DNA from: Apostichopus californicus
Lineage: Eukaryota; Echinodermata; Holothuroidea; Aspidochirotida; Stichopodidae
Length of the DNA stretch: 38,826 nt
Direction: 5' to 3'
Assembly: GCA_020650975.1 (NCBI GenBank)
Contig: JAIPMN010002446.1
Location: 1 to 38,826, forward strand
Both the position numbers and the translations under genes were made by a program. Shown here in pieces: positions 12,448 to 22,290 of this stretch (positions are counted from its first letter, which is position 1; each line of letters begins with the position of its first letter). Under the pieces are notes generated by a model. That model saw nothing but the letters and a program-made list of their open reading frames with translations. It was not told where the DNA came from and did no database searches.

Positions 12448-12790
12448 TGAATTCATATGACGTTTGACCTGCAAAACAAATATGAAGACAATTCCCATTT
12501 TCAGATTATGGCAACTGCTGACCTTAAATAACGTTTGTCCTCCACCAAATACATTAGCCATATGTCAAATGGACTTCAAGTTTTGACCCTCATGACTTTT
12601 AATTAACTCTGACCTACACCCAAAATGTGTAGAAACTTTTACCTACATAAGGCTATCCCACAAAACATACATGAGCTCATTTGACGTTCAGGTCCTGGAG
12701 ATGTACGTTTTGATATTTTCACATTTTGCCTTCTGCTGACCCCAAAAGACCTTTGACCTCCACCCAAAACAAGTTCATTCTTGTACTAAT
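12448..12790. repeat. GACCT-rich dispersed repeat
   Basis: Successive TGACCT/GACCTC motifs occur with CCACC(A/C)AAA strings. One copy reads GACCTTTGACCTCCACCC near 12750, which contains two GACCT half-sites with one base between them. The wording resembles the repeat at 3201-3500. It is probably a decayed repeat; the half-sites also resemble direct-repeat nuclear receptor sites, but that is likely incidental. Confidence 0.4.
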
Positions 12791-14429
12791 TATGGGGAAG
12801 GCACATGCCAAATATGAGAACTACAGAGGTTACATATCGTGAGATATCTTATTTACAAGCTAGGGGCCAAAGGAATGTTTGGTTGACAGTCCAGTTTTTC
12901 CACTAGCGAACTTTGCTGTAAAACTCAATCTAAAGCCGATGACCTAAAAAAGCTAGTGCTATAAAAGTAGCTAATTTTAGGCTACAATTAATTTACGTAT
13001 TTGATTCAATACATGCAAACAATCTAATAACACTGAAGTGAGTGAAAAAAAGTTTCTTGACACAGCTCTTATCTTTTCTTCAAACGGTTTCCAACATTTA
13101 TTACAAATGTGATCTTAGCAACTTTAAAATGATGGCGATGTCAGTATCCATACAGTAAACACACAAATAAACAGTTTCAATACCAGAACCCATAACAGAA
13201 TAAGCAAACATGTGTAACACATGTTTCCAAATGTAAAAACTGTAGACCTACTAAACCAAAGGCTAACTAAATATTATACAATTAATTAAAGCAATAAGGA
13301 AACTGAAAAAGGAGCTATAGGGCTTTTCTGGTTGTCCCCCAACAACCAGGTCTTGCGTTCACTAAAAGAGAGAAGTGTACGCTTGGTGAAAAGAATCGGG
13401 TTTGGGCCGGTAAAACTCTCATACGGGTGGATCATAGGCCTACCACTAGTTTTGTTTGATTTCAGTAGCTCCACAGTGACAAAGGGTGATACCAATTTAT
13501 CATTTTGGGAATTTTATTAAGTGTAATGCTGATTGATCTGAATCTGATGTTAACAAGACCTCCATAGCTGACATTGGTTCTTAAAAAATTTGCCGTGGGG
13601 TTAGTTACACAACTAAATTCAATCATTTTAAGAACTTAAATATCCGCCACAGATATTATTCATATTAATGAACTTTCCGAAGTTGGAAAATTATGCAAAG
13701 ATAAACAAAAGTCCCACATTTCTGGTGTGAAACAATTTCCCCAGTCTTTACATGGTTAAAAGGAAGAAGAAACTGTTATTTCCCTTACAAATCCTTGAAA
13801 GAGTGATATTCTGTAATATACAGTACCTGATGCAAATTTTGAAAACTTTTGAATAGTATGCATTACCACCCCTTCCTCCCCACACCCACGCAATCCACAA
13901 AGATCATGCCAGATAACAGGAAGGTTTTAGCAAATTTTAACACAATTCATTAATTACAGTACTTAGCAAAACTCAAAAAGTATAAACTCAACATAAATTG
14001 TGAACCTCAACTAACAAACATAGTAAAACCATTGTTGATATGATTTAGATGTATATAAATATGGTTTTCTCCACACATAATCCATATAATCCAGTTACAA
14101 CTAATCAGTTTGATGTAATTATGACTATTGTAATAAATATATAACTTTCTTCACATCATAACATAGCAAAGACAAATGGTGAGTTAATCCTCCAATAATT
14201 TCAAGCCTCTTGCAATGGCCAGTTTATAGTTCTAACACTCCTAATAAACAATGAAACCATCCTACCAGTGTCACTCTCTATATATTCAGTATGCATCTTC
14301 ATATAGTTTATAGTGGAAGCCTTTCAATGAAACAAGTACTGTAACAGGCATCTGCAGTTCTACTGTATATATGTCTAGTATTAGTGAAAGTTATACCGTG
14401 AATTGAATGGAGGACTTCACTGAAGTGCA

Positions 14430-14711
14430 GACCGTCCTTACATGATCTGAATATCGGTGAATGTAAAGAGAAATGTATCTACTATATAAACAAAACTTGA
14501 CCGTCCTAACATGATCTGAATATCGGTGAATGTAAAGAGAAATGTATCTACTATATAAACAAAACATGACCGTCCTAACATGATCTGAATATCGGTCAAT
14601 GTGAAGAGAAATGTATCTACTATTCATATACACAAACTTGACCGTCCTAACATGATCTGAATATCAGTGAATGTAAAGAGAAATGTATCTACTATTCAAA
14701 TAAACAAAACT
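14430..14711. repeat. Minisatellite, 4 units of 69-72 bp
   Basis: Units start at 14430, 14499, 14568 and 14640, each opening with GACCGTCCT(A/T)ACATGATCTG and followed by AATGTAAAGAGAAATGTATC. The first two periods are 69 bp and the third is 72 bp. Because these are multiples of three, the minus strand shows a spurious repeating 23-residue open frame; there is no sign that it is translated. Confidence 0.92.
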
Positions 14712-15118
14712 TATCTGTTAAATATTCCTAATTCATTTGTCTCTTTTTCTCTATTTTATATATGTTCATTTTCATTCCTACCATAGTTTAACACTGTATT
14801 GCCATATACTGTACCTCATATCAGTGGATTATTCCCTTCTTTACATAAAGGAATTGAGATGCAAATAGAGTGATGCGGTTAAATTGGTTTGTAAAAGTTT
14901 AACATTTGCAAGGAACATCAGAGCAAAGAGCAAAATATGACAAATTGGTCTTCCTTTTTTCAACATTTTCACAAAAATGCAATTTTCAAGGACATCAAAC
15001 ACTGCACAAATGGCAGCTCAGAGGAAGTACAGTACTTGTGTGTTTAATGCAGAAAATTCAAGTTTGCTTGTGAGCGATAACAGGAACCTGTGTGGGGATG
15101 AGGGGTGAGACTTATTGT

Positions 15119-15200
15119 CTATACCACTGAGAGACTATGGTTCACTGAGCCTGTGCAAACTATACCACTGAGAGACCATGGTTCACTGAGCCTGTGCAGA
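15119..15200. repeat. 41-bp tandem duplication
   Basis: Two copies, 15119-15159 and 15160-15200, of a unit beginning CTATACCACTGAGAGAC and ending CTGTGCA(A/G)A. There are only two mismatches. It lies about 150 bp downstream (transcript sense) of the exon 5 stop codon. Confidence 0.9.
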
Positions 15201-15348
15201 CCTCCCTATTGCTTTTTTACAATCATATGTAAGGATAAACATTTAGATCCTATAATACTTCCTGAGATATCATTCTAATGAAAATATTCACAATTCCAAA
15301 CAAGATATAATGCTTTTGTTTCTATTCTATTTTTAGTCAATTGAGGCT

Positions 15349-15824
15349 TTAGCCAGTTCCACTTTTATGCTTCACTTCATGATGACCTCTGTTTCCTGCA
15401 CTGGCAAAACATTTGTCACAATATCTACACTTGTAAGGTCTTGCACCAGTGTGAATATTTTCATGGGTTTTTCTTTCAATTCCACTCACAAACAGCTTTG
15501 GACAAAAGCGACATTTAAACGGTCTCTCTCCGGTGTGCCTGCGCTCATGGGTTTTACAGTTATCTCTTCGCTTAAAGGGACGTTCACAATATTGGCAAAC
15601 AAAGTGAGCTACTTGTTTTGCAGATTGAATTCCAGAAACTGAGGGAGATGTATTAGTAGGGTTAACTAACTGCTTGATTTGCTTCAGCTTTCCTGCACCT
15701 GATCTACTCTTAACTGATTTGACAAAGGCTCTTGATCTTGGAAGAGAAATGTTTCGCCAAGTTCCCTCAGAGCCAGCTGTAAGTTCTGCTGATTGCAATA
15801 GTCCCTGACTCGGGTAGGATAAAC
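15349..15824 (-). CDS. Zinc-finger terminal exon 5 (class C1)
   Basis: The acceptor TTTATGCTTGCTTCATAG ends at 15825; the exon opens with the class C start GLSYPSQGLLQ. It encodes 158 residues. The lead is rich in Ser, Arg and Lys (about 1-76) and lacks the MSGSC/MSRSC string of its C1 siblings. Fingers lie at 77-97, 105-125 and 133-153, with contacts R-D-N-T, S-I-E-T and S-G-N-H. Finger 3 (CDKCFAS-GNRGHHE) is closer to C2 exon 15 than to C1 exons 6-9, so this is the divergent C1 member. It ends KSGTG. Confidence 0.9.
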
Positions 15825-16656
15825 CTATGAAGCAAGCATAAAAGCAGTAGGTGGTATCCAGCTTTACAAGCAAACCAAACACCAAAATATGAACTAATGT
15901 TAAAAGCCCTGCTGCAAGTCAGTGGAGTTGGGAGAGGAAGGGTAGGCAGGAGGAAAACCATTATATTTAAACAGCTTCCATTACAGATCCTTGGATAATA
16001 ACTAAAATTGCCTGGTAAGCATACTTACATATACAGTATGTACTGTACATGTTGCCCTAAGGATTCTAAAACCAATCCGATTGGTTGATAATACCTGATA
16101 TTGCTGGTATGGGAACACAAGTCTGCAGCTTTTAACAAGAAGAATATCTCAGTAGTCTGTTTGTGTTCACTTAATGTATTGTTCTTTTCCCGTACTTTTC
16201 AGCATAGTTTGTTTTCAAGATATAGAACACTGCCAGTTGGACTGATTTCGAGGAACTTTGCTGGTTGCTTCTGGAAAACCTTGGACATAAAGGACATCCC
16301 AACAGCAAGCGCAACAAATGTTGTTACTATAAAGAAAAACAACCTCTACACCACTATGTTTCCTTGTCAGGTGAAAATATATAGTACTGTACCATTTCAG
16401 ACCACAGATCAATCCTTAAAGTCCACCCTACATACAGATGTTTTTCAATGCACAATGTATGAGCTGGTGTCATGCACCAAATTTTCATGGTTAAAAGGAA
16501 AGCTTCAAGACGATATGGGCATCTATACAGTATACAGGTTAATTTTGTACTGCAGATAAGCAAACAATGACTACAGATGTATACATATGACAAAAATATA
16601 TATACTGTATTTGAAAGACTGACACTGATGAAATGGGTTTCCAGTTTGATGGAATT
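15825..16656. other. Spacer between exons 5 and 6
   Basis: 832 bp. The sequence at about 16120-16320 (GCTTTTAACAAGAAGAATATC, later TTTGCTGGTTGCTTCTGG) is related to blocks in the following C1 spacers, so it was duplicated with the exons. The apparent plus-strand open frame at 16101-16559 overlaps this block but has decayed frames in the other copies, arguing against a gene. Confidence 0.5.
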
Positions 16657-17135
16657 CTAAACTGGCTGATCGCGTGCATGTCTAGTTTCATGCTGGCCTC
16701 GGCTTCCTGTATTAGCAAACCATTTTTCACAATATCTACACTTGTAAGGCTTTGCACCAGTGTGAATATTCTCATGGGTTTTTCTTTCAATTCCACTAAC
16801 AAACACTTTTGGACAAAACTGACATTTAAAGGGTCTCTCCCCGGTGTGCCTGCGCTCATGGGTTTTACAGTTATCTCGTCGCTTAAAGGGACGGTCGCAG
16901 AACTGGCAGGAAAAGTAAGTCATAGTCTTTTTAGTACAACTTCCGGACATTGAGGGAGATGTATTAGGAGTGTTTATTAACTGCTTGATTCGCTTCGACT
17001 TTCCTTCACCTGATCTATTCTTAACAGATTTGACAGAGGCCTTTGATCTTGACTGAGAAATGTTTCGCCATGTTCCCTCAGCGCCAGCTGTAAGCTCTGC
17101 TGATTGCAACAGTCCCTGACTCGGGTAGGATAAAC
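16657..17135 (-). CDS. Zinc-finger terminal exon 6 (class C1)
   Basis: The acceptor TTTATGCTTGCTTCATAG ends at 17136. It encodes 159 residues starting GLSYPSQGLLQSAELTAGAEG. The lead carries KSKRIKQL and MSGSC, shared with exon 8. Fingers lie at 77-97, 105-125 and 133-153; contacts are R-D-N-T, S-I-E-T and N-G-S-Q. Finger 3 has the EKWFA and RGQHETRH signature shared with exon 8, versus DSWFA and RLHHE in exons 7 and 9. The upstream intron border contains GGATACCACCTACTGC, as in the other C1 units. Confidence 0.9.
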
Positions 17136-17975
17136 CTATGAAGCAAGCATAAAAGCAGTAGGTGGTATCCAGCTTTTCAAATCAAACCAAAAGTTAGTAA
17201 ATATTACTTGCCCTGCTACCAGTCAAGTGTAGATGGGAGATCTGGGGGATGGGGGCCTGGCCAGTATCGTTTCGTTTAAGTAGCTTCCTTTTATTAACTA
17301 CACACACTGTTATAGTGATAAATGCTATGGACATGGTTTTCACATTTGCACATATTGTAATCCTCTTTATTTTAAAACTTTCTTTTCAAAGAGTTAATTA
17401 TTGTTCTCAATGATACTTACATAGAAGTTAATTTTACAGCTTTCAACAAGCAAGATATTACAGTCTGTTTTTGTATCTTCATATATTGGTACTTTCAACA
17501 AGTGATCATCAAGACAAATTGCAGAGCAAGACTGTCCTAAACAACAAAGTTGCTAGTTGTGCATGGGACAACTTGGACATACCTCAAAGTTGTCTTGTGC
17601 TTTTTTTATGAATGTACAACAGATGGACTGTTGTTATAGTAAAGATACAAGACCTCAACCATAGTTTTGATTGTCAGGCAAACAATATACGTACAGTATT
17701 GTAGTACCATCTCAGGCCACAGCTTAATCCTTTCATAAAAATAAGCACTATTTACATAAAAATGTGCACATCACTTGCTCTGGTTCTGACAGCATTCCTA
17801 TGATTAAAACATTAAAATTATCTTCAACAACATGAGGGGACTGTACAGGTTTAATTTTTTCCACTACCGTTGAACACAGTGAGCACTTTTGTACAGTATG
17901 CTTGTGCAAAATACAAAACCAGCCATTTGGCGAGTTTGACATTGTTGGACATATCAGTATTTGTACCACTGGATC
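17136..17975. other. Spacer between exons 6 and 7
   Basis: 840 bp without a gene. The C1 spacer block is at about 17440-17600 (GCTTTCAACAAGCAAGATAT, TCAAGACAAATTGCAGAGCAA, GTTGCTAGTTGTGCATGGG). The part next to exon 7 contains a candidate poly(A) signal and GACATTGTTGGACATATCAG, a 3'-flank string shared with exon 9. Confidence 0.55.
17850..17855 (-). terminator. Candidate poly(A) signal of exon 7 (ATTAAA)
   Basis: On the minus strand this reads ATTAAA, the commonest variant of the poly(A) hexamer, about 120 bp after the exon 7 stop codon. The placement fits a short 3' UTR. No downstream element was verified. Confidence 0.3.
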
Positions 17976-18448
17976 CTACTGATCGTGAGAATGTCTAGTT
18001 TCATGGTGGAGTCGGCTTCCTGTACTAGCAAACCAGCTGTCACAAAATCTACACTTGTAAGGTTTGGCACCAGTGTGAATATTCTCATGGGTTTTCCTTT
18101 CACCTTTACTAGAAAACAACTTTGGACAAAACTGACATTTAAAGGGTCTCTCTCCGGTGTGCCTGCGCTCATGGGTTTTACAGTTATCTCGTCGCTTAAA
18201 GGGACGGTCGCAGAATTGGCAGAAAAAGTAAGTCATAGTCTTTTTAGTACAACTTCTGGACATTGAGGGAGATGTATTAGGAGTGTTTATTAACTGCTTG
18301 CTTCGCTTCGACTTTCCTTCACCTGATCTATTCTTAACAGATTTGACAGAGGCCTTTGATCTTGACTGAGAAATGTTTCGCCATGTTCCCTCAGAGCCAG
18401 CTGTTAGTTCTGCTGATTGCAACAGTCCCTGACTCGGGTAGGATAAAC
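17976..18448 (-). CDS. Zinc-finger terminal exon 7 (class C1)
   Basis: The acceptor TTTATGCTTGCTTCATAG ends at 18449. It encodes 157 residues. Its lead differs from exon 6 mainly by KSKRSKQL for KSKRIKQL and MSRSC for MSGSC, both matching exon 9. Fingers lie at 77-97, 105-125 and 133-153; contacts are R-D-N-T, S-G-E-T and S-G-S-H. Finger 2 contains SSKGERK and finger 3 DSWFAS with RLHHE, again the exon 9 pattern. It ends SHDQ. Pairing with exon 9 rather than with the adjacent exons supports a two-exon block duplication. Confidence 0.9.
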
Positions 18449-19302
18449 CTATGAAGCAAGCATAAAAGCAGTAGGTGGTATCCAGCTTTACAAGCAAACC
18501 AAAGTGTTAGTAAATATTACTTGCTCTACTAAAGGTCAAGTGTAGATCTTTGGGAGATTTGAGGGAGTTGTGGGCATCAAGATGCTTAATATTGGTTCTG
18601 GTAACTTACATTATTATAGATCCTTATATGACTACACACACTGTAATAGGATAATCTTTCCATGGTTTCACATACTGTACACCTGCAGATATGAATCACC
18701 TTTATTCTAAAACTTATCCTTTTTGAAAGTGTTTACCTATAAATGACACTTGTAAGGGAATGGGTATTGCGGCTTTCAACAGGAAAAATATCACAGTAAG
18801 TCTGTCTCCACATTTTTATAAATTGGTACTTTCAAGAAGAGGTTATCAAGACAAAGTGCAGAGCAAGACTGTCTTAAAAATACAAAGTTGCTGGTCTTGC
18901 ATTGGACAACTTGGACATACCACAAAGTTGTCAGGTGCGATATTATGAATGTACAACAGCTGGACTGTTGTTATTGTCAGCTGGTGTTTTGACTGTCAGG
19001 CAAACAACATACTGTCATCCTCAGACCACAGGGTTAAATCCTTCAAAGTCAGCATTTTTTACATGCTTATTTGCAATTCACTTGCTATGGTCCTTAGAGC
19101 ACACAATTCTTTTGATAAATTTATACATATTTGGAAAAGCTCCAAGAACAAATGGAAAACTATACAAATCCACACTTTATGTAATGTACTGAGGTCTGAA
19201 GATGAGCACAGTGACCACTGAATCCCCCCAATTGAAGTATGCTAATGAAAAACTGCCTTCTTACAAGATTGAGATTGATGTACAAACTTGTACCACTGGA
19301 TT
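18449..19302. other. Spacer between exons 7 and 8
   Basis: 854 bp. It holds the C1 block at about 18769-18945 (GGCTTTCAACAGGAAAAATA, AAGTGCAGAGCAAGACTGTC, TTGGACAACTTGGACATACC), the copy most like that of spacer 6/7. Short plus-strand frames here are not conserved between copies. No gene is supported. Confidence 0.55.
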
Positions 19303-19763
19303 CTAGGCTGACTGGTTATGTCTAGTTTCATGCTGGCCTCTGCTTCCTGTGCTCGCAAACCATTTTTCACAATATCTACACTTGTAAGGTTTGGCACCAG
19401 TATGAATATTCTCATGGGATTGTCTTTCACCTCCGCTGGTAAACAGCTTTGGACAAAACTGACATTTAAACGGTCTCTCTCCGGTGTGCCTGCGCTCATG
19501 GGTTTTACAGTTATCTCTTCGCTTAAAGGAACGGTCGCAGAATTGGCAGGAAAAGTAAGTCATAGTCTTTTTAACACAACTTCCGGACATTGAGGGAGAT
19601 GTATTAGGAGGGTTAATTAACTGCTTGATTCGCTTCGACTTTCCTTCACCTGATCTATTATTAACAGATTTGAGAGAGGCCCTTGATCTTGACTGAGAAA
19701 TGTTTCGCCAAGTTCCCTCAGAGCCAGCTGATTGCAACAGTCCCTGACTCGAGTAGGATAAAC
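19303..19763 (-). CDS. Zinc-finger terminal exon 8 (class C1)
   Basis: The acceptor TTTATGCTTGCTTCATAG ends at 19764. It encodes 153 residues; compared with siblings it has an in-frame 12-bp deletion early in the lead (QSAGSEG where the others have QSAELTAGSEG), so fingers shift to about 73-93, 101-121 and 129-149. Contacts are R-D-N-T, S-G-E-S and S-G-S-Q. Lead motifs KSKRIKQL and MSGSC and finger 3 (EKWFAS, RGQHETRH) pair it with exon 6. Its finger 2 (LFTSGGER) and its 3' flank resemble exon 10. Confidence 0.9.
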
Positions 19764-20572
19764 CTATGAAGCAAGCATAAAAGCAGTAGGTGGTATCCAG
19801 CTTTATAAGGATTCTAAAAGTTAGTAATTGCCCAACTACCAGTCAAGTGAATAAGAGAGAGGTCTGCATAGGCAGTAGGAAGATAAGTATAATGTAAGTA
19901 GACTCATTAACACCTTAGATCCTTGCTGATACTTCACAACAGTAATAGGGATTGGTTAGACATGGCTTCTCACATTGGATTACCCTCAACTCTTAGATTA
20001 ATCCTTATTTAGAGTGTTCATGTGACACCGCTGGCATGGGTATTATTTATACACCTCTGACCAGGAAGATTATCACAATAGTTTGTCTTCACTTAATCAT
20101 ACTTTCTGCAATTGTCTTTCAAGACAGCAGCTACAGAAGGACTGACTTCAAGAAAATTTGCTGGTTGTGCATCTGCCAACTGGGACATAGCTCAAGGTTG
20201 TCTGAACAAGTATGGTAGGTTGTACAACAAATAGACTGCAATAGTAATTATAAAGGTTTACATGGCCTCAGGCATAATATTGGTTGTCAGTCAAACAATA
20301 TTGTAACAGCATCTCACATCAGAGGCAAATCCTCAAAAATGAGCCCATGATATGGGTATTACCTTGCAATACACATGATCTGGCCCCGTGTACACCATCT
20401 AATCAGTAACACATTTGGAATACTGTATCTTAAACAACAAATGGACAACTATACAGGTCTCATTTCTACCATTGCAGATGAACACAGCAACCACAGATGT
20501 ATGTTCAATGGCAACAGTGCGGTGTGGAAGTTTGACATTGTTGGACATATCAGTATTTTTACCACTGGATCC
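19764..20572. other. Spacer between exons 8 and 9
   Basis: 809 bp without a gene. A diverged C1 block is at about 20040-20220 (TTTGCTGGTTGTGCATCTGC is the clearest part). Next to exon 9 the string TTTGACATTGTTGGACATAT repeats the exon 7 3' flank. No poly(A) hexamer could be assigned with confidence. Confidence 0.5.
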
Positions 20573-21051
20573 CTAAGCTAATTGATTGGATGAATGTCGA
20601 CTTTCGTGGTGGAGTCGGCTTCCTGTGCTAGCAAACCAGCTGTCACAGAATCTACACTTGTAAGGTTTGGCACCAGTGTGAACATGTTCATGGGATTTTC
20701 TTTCACCTTTACTAGAAAACAGCTTTGGACAAAACTGACATTTAAACGGTCTCTCTCCGGTGTGCCTGCGCTCATGGGTTTTACAGTTATCTCGTCGCTT
20801 AAAGGGACGGTCGCAGAATTGGCAGAAAAAGTAAGTCATAGTTTTTTTAGTACAACTTCTGGACATTGAGGTAGATGAATTAGAAGGTCTATTTAACTGC
20901 TTGCTTCGCTTCGACTTTCCTTCACCTGATCTATTCTTAACCGATTTGACAGAGGCCTTTGATCTTGAAAGAGAATTGTTTCGCCAAGGTCCCTCAGCGC
21001 CAGCTGTAAGTTCTGCTGATTGCAACAGTCCCTGACTCGGGTAGGATAAAC
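20573..21051 (-). CDS. Zinc-finger terminal exon 9 (class C1)
   Basis: The acceptor TTTATGCTTGCTTCATAG ends at 21052. It encodes 159 residues. Fingers lie at 77-97, 105-125 and 133-153; contacts are R-D-N-T, S-G-E-S and S-G-S-H, differing from exon 7 only at position 6 of finger 2 (T to S). The lead has GAEGPWRNNSLSRSK, then KSKRSKQLNRPSNSSTSMS. Exon 9 and exon 7 also share the 3' flank. It ends SSNQLA. Confidence 0.9.
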
Positions 21052-21811
21052 CTATGAAGCAAGCATAAAAGCAGTAGGTGGTATCCAGCTCTACAATCAA
21101 GCCAAAAGTTAGTTAATATAATTACTTGCCCTGTTGCCAGTCAAGTTAAAGTGTTAAAAGTTGAGGGGAAGGGTAGGGGAGGGGGAGGAAGAGTGGTCTC
21201 GTAGTTAGTAGCGTCCACTAATAGGTATTGCTATCAACTTCACATACATCTGCATATGGGATTCCTCTTGATACCAAAACTAATTCTTTTGAAAGAGTTC
21301 ACACGTGACAATGCCAGTGTAGGAATTACTTCCTCAGTTTTCAACATGTCAAAGTAGCTTGTCTTCAGGTAATGGTTTCTTCCAGGAGTCATTTTTCAAG
21401 ACTGTGCAGGAAAAGACAGATTGTCAAATCAATTTACTGGTTCTGCCTAAGACAACCCGAAACAACCTCAAAAGTTGTCTAACAGCAGCTACTTTGGTTG
21501 TAGAACAAAATCACTGCTGTTCTTATAAAGACAAAAAACCTGAGCCATGGGTTAAGGTTGTCAGGCAAAAAAAGGAAAATAACAAGTTAATCATTTAAAA
21601 AGTAAGTTCACAAGGCCTTGTCTCATGTACACAATTCTCATGGTAAACACCTACAGTATTTATTGTAATCACTTCAATAACAAACAGAAAACTGAACACA
21701 TCTCATTTCTTCTACAGGATATGAACAGAGGCATCATTTATGTCTGTTCATGCAAAAAAAAAAATTCCTTTTATAAGACGGACATTACATGTACATTTGT
21801 ACCACTTGATT
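21052..21811. other. Spacer between exons 9 and 10
   Basis: 760 bp, among the shortest spacers, leaving no room for a separate promoter plus N-terminal exons of a typical zinc-finger gene. The most diverged C1 block is at about 21335-21490. A GGGGAGGGGGAGGAAG-like purine stretch lies near 21170-21195. A poly(A) signal candidate for exon 10 is listed separately. Confidence 0.55.
21659..21664 (-). terminator. Candidate poly(A) signal of exon 10 (AATAAA)
   Basis: A canonical AATAAA on the minus strand about 150 bp past the exon 10 stop. Position and strand are as expected for a terminal exon. A chance match in AT-rich DNA cannot be excluded. Confidence 0.4.
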
Positions 21812-22290
21812 CTAGGTTGACTGATCTCGTGAATGTCTAGTTTCGTGTTGGCCTCGGCTTCCTGTGCTAGCATAGCATTTGTCGCAAAATCTACACTTGT
21901 AAGGCTTGGCCCCTGTATGAATATTCTCATGGGCTTTTCTTTCACCTCCACTGGTGAACAGCTTTGGGCAGTACTGACATTTAAAGGGTCTCTCTCCAGT
22001 GTGTCTGCGCTCGTGGACTTTAAGATTACCCCGGAAGCTGAATGGGCGTTCGCAATATTTACAGAGGAAATAGGTCTTAGTTCTCCCAGCGGGGTCATCA
22101 GACACAGGAGTAACTGTATCAGATGTGCTAACTGGCAACTTCTTGCGACGATTCAACCTGTCTTCACTCAATTTTTTCCTAGGTTTGACAGAGGCCCTTG
22201 ATGGCTGACTAGATAAATTCCTGTAACTTCCCTCAGGGCCACCTGCAAGAACTGCTGATTGCAGTGTTCCTTGACTGACGTAGGATATAC
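21812..22290 (-). CDS. Zinc-finger terminal exon 10 (C2/C1 hybrid)
   Basis: The acceptor TTTATCCTTGCTTCATAG ends at 22291. The exon opens GTATATCC, giving ISYVSQGTLQSAVL, and the frame is open through 159 residues to the stop. The 5' half (GGPEGSYRNLSSQPSRASVK, DRLNRRKK, PAGRTKTYFL) is C2-like and closest to exon 11. The 3' half (finger 2 LFTSGGER, HENIHTGAKPYKC, tail ETRHSRDQ) is C1-like and closest to exons 6-8. Fingers lie at 77-97, 105-125 and 133-153; contacts are F-G-N-V, S-G-E-A and S-G-S-Q. Finger 1 has the normal Leu in its helix, and finger 3 has Tyr in place of the core Phe. Probably a recombinant exon. Confidence 0.88.

Larger units (their letters stand above)
10148..15348. other. 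Large spacer between exons 4 and 5
   Basis: At 5.2 kb this is the largest gap in the array and separates class B from class C. It holds a 20-bp direct repeat pair (11441/11515), a GACCT-rich block (12448-12790), the minisatellite at 14430-14711 and a 41-bp duplication at 15119-15200. A plus-strand frame is open from 10634 to 10921 (95 codons) but shows no family I can name, and an in-frame stop lies just after a possible acceptor at 10628. No gene is supported. Confidence 0.5.

Noticed and set aside
14391..14633. Minus-strand open frame with a repeating 23-residue unit
   Set aside because: It is the translation of the 69-bp minisatellite, whose period is a multiple of three; there is no flanking coding signal.
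16101..16559. Plus-strand open frame of 152 residues in spacer 5/6, with partial matches in later C1 spacers
   Set aside because: The related copies at about 18760 and 20036 have different stops and frame breaks, so similarity reflects duplicated intron rather than coding constraint.
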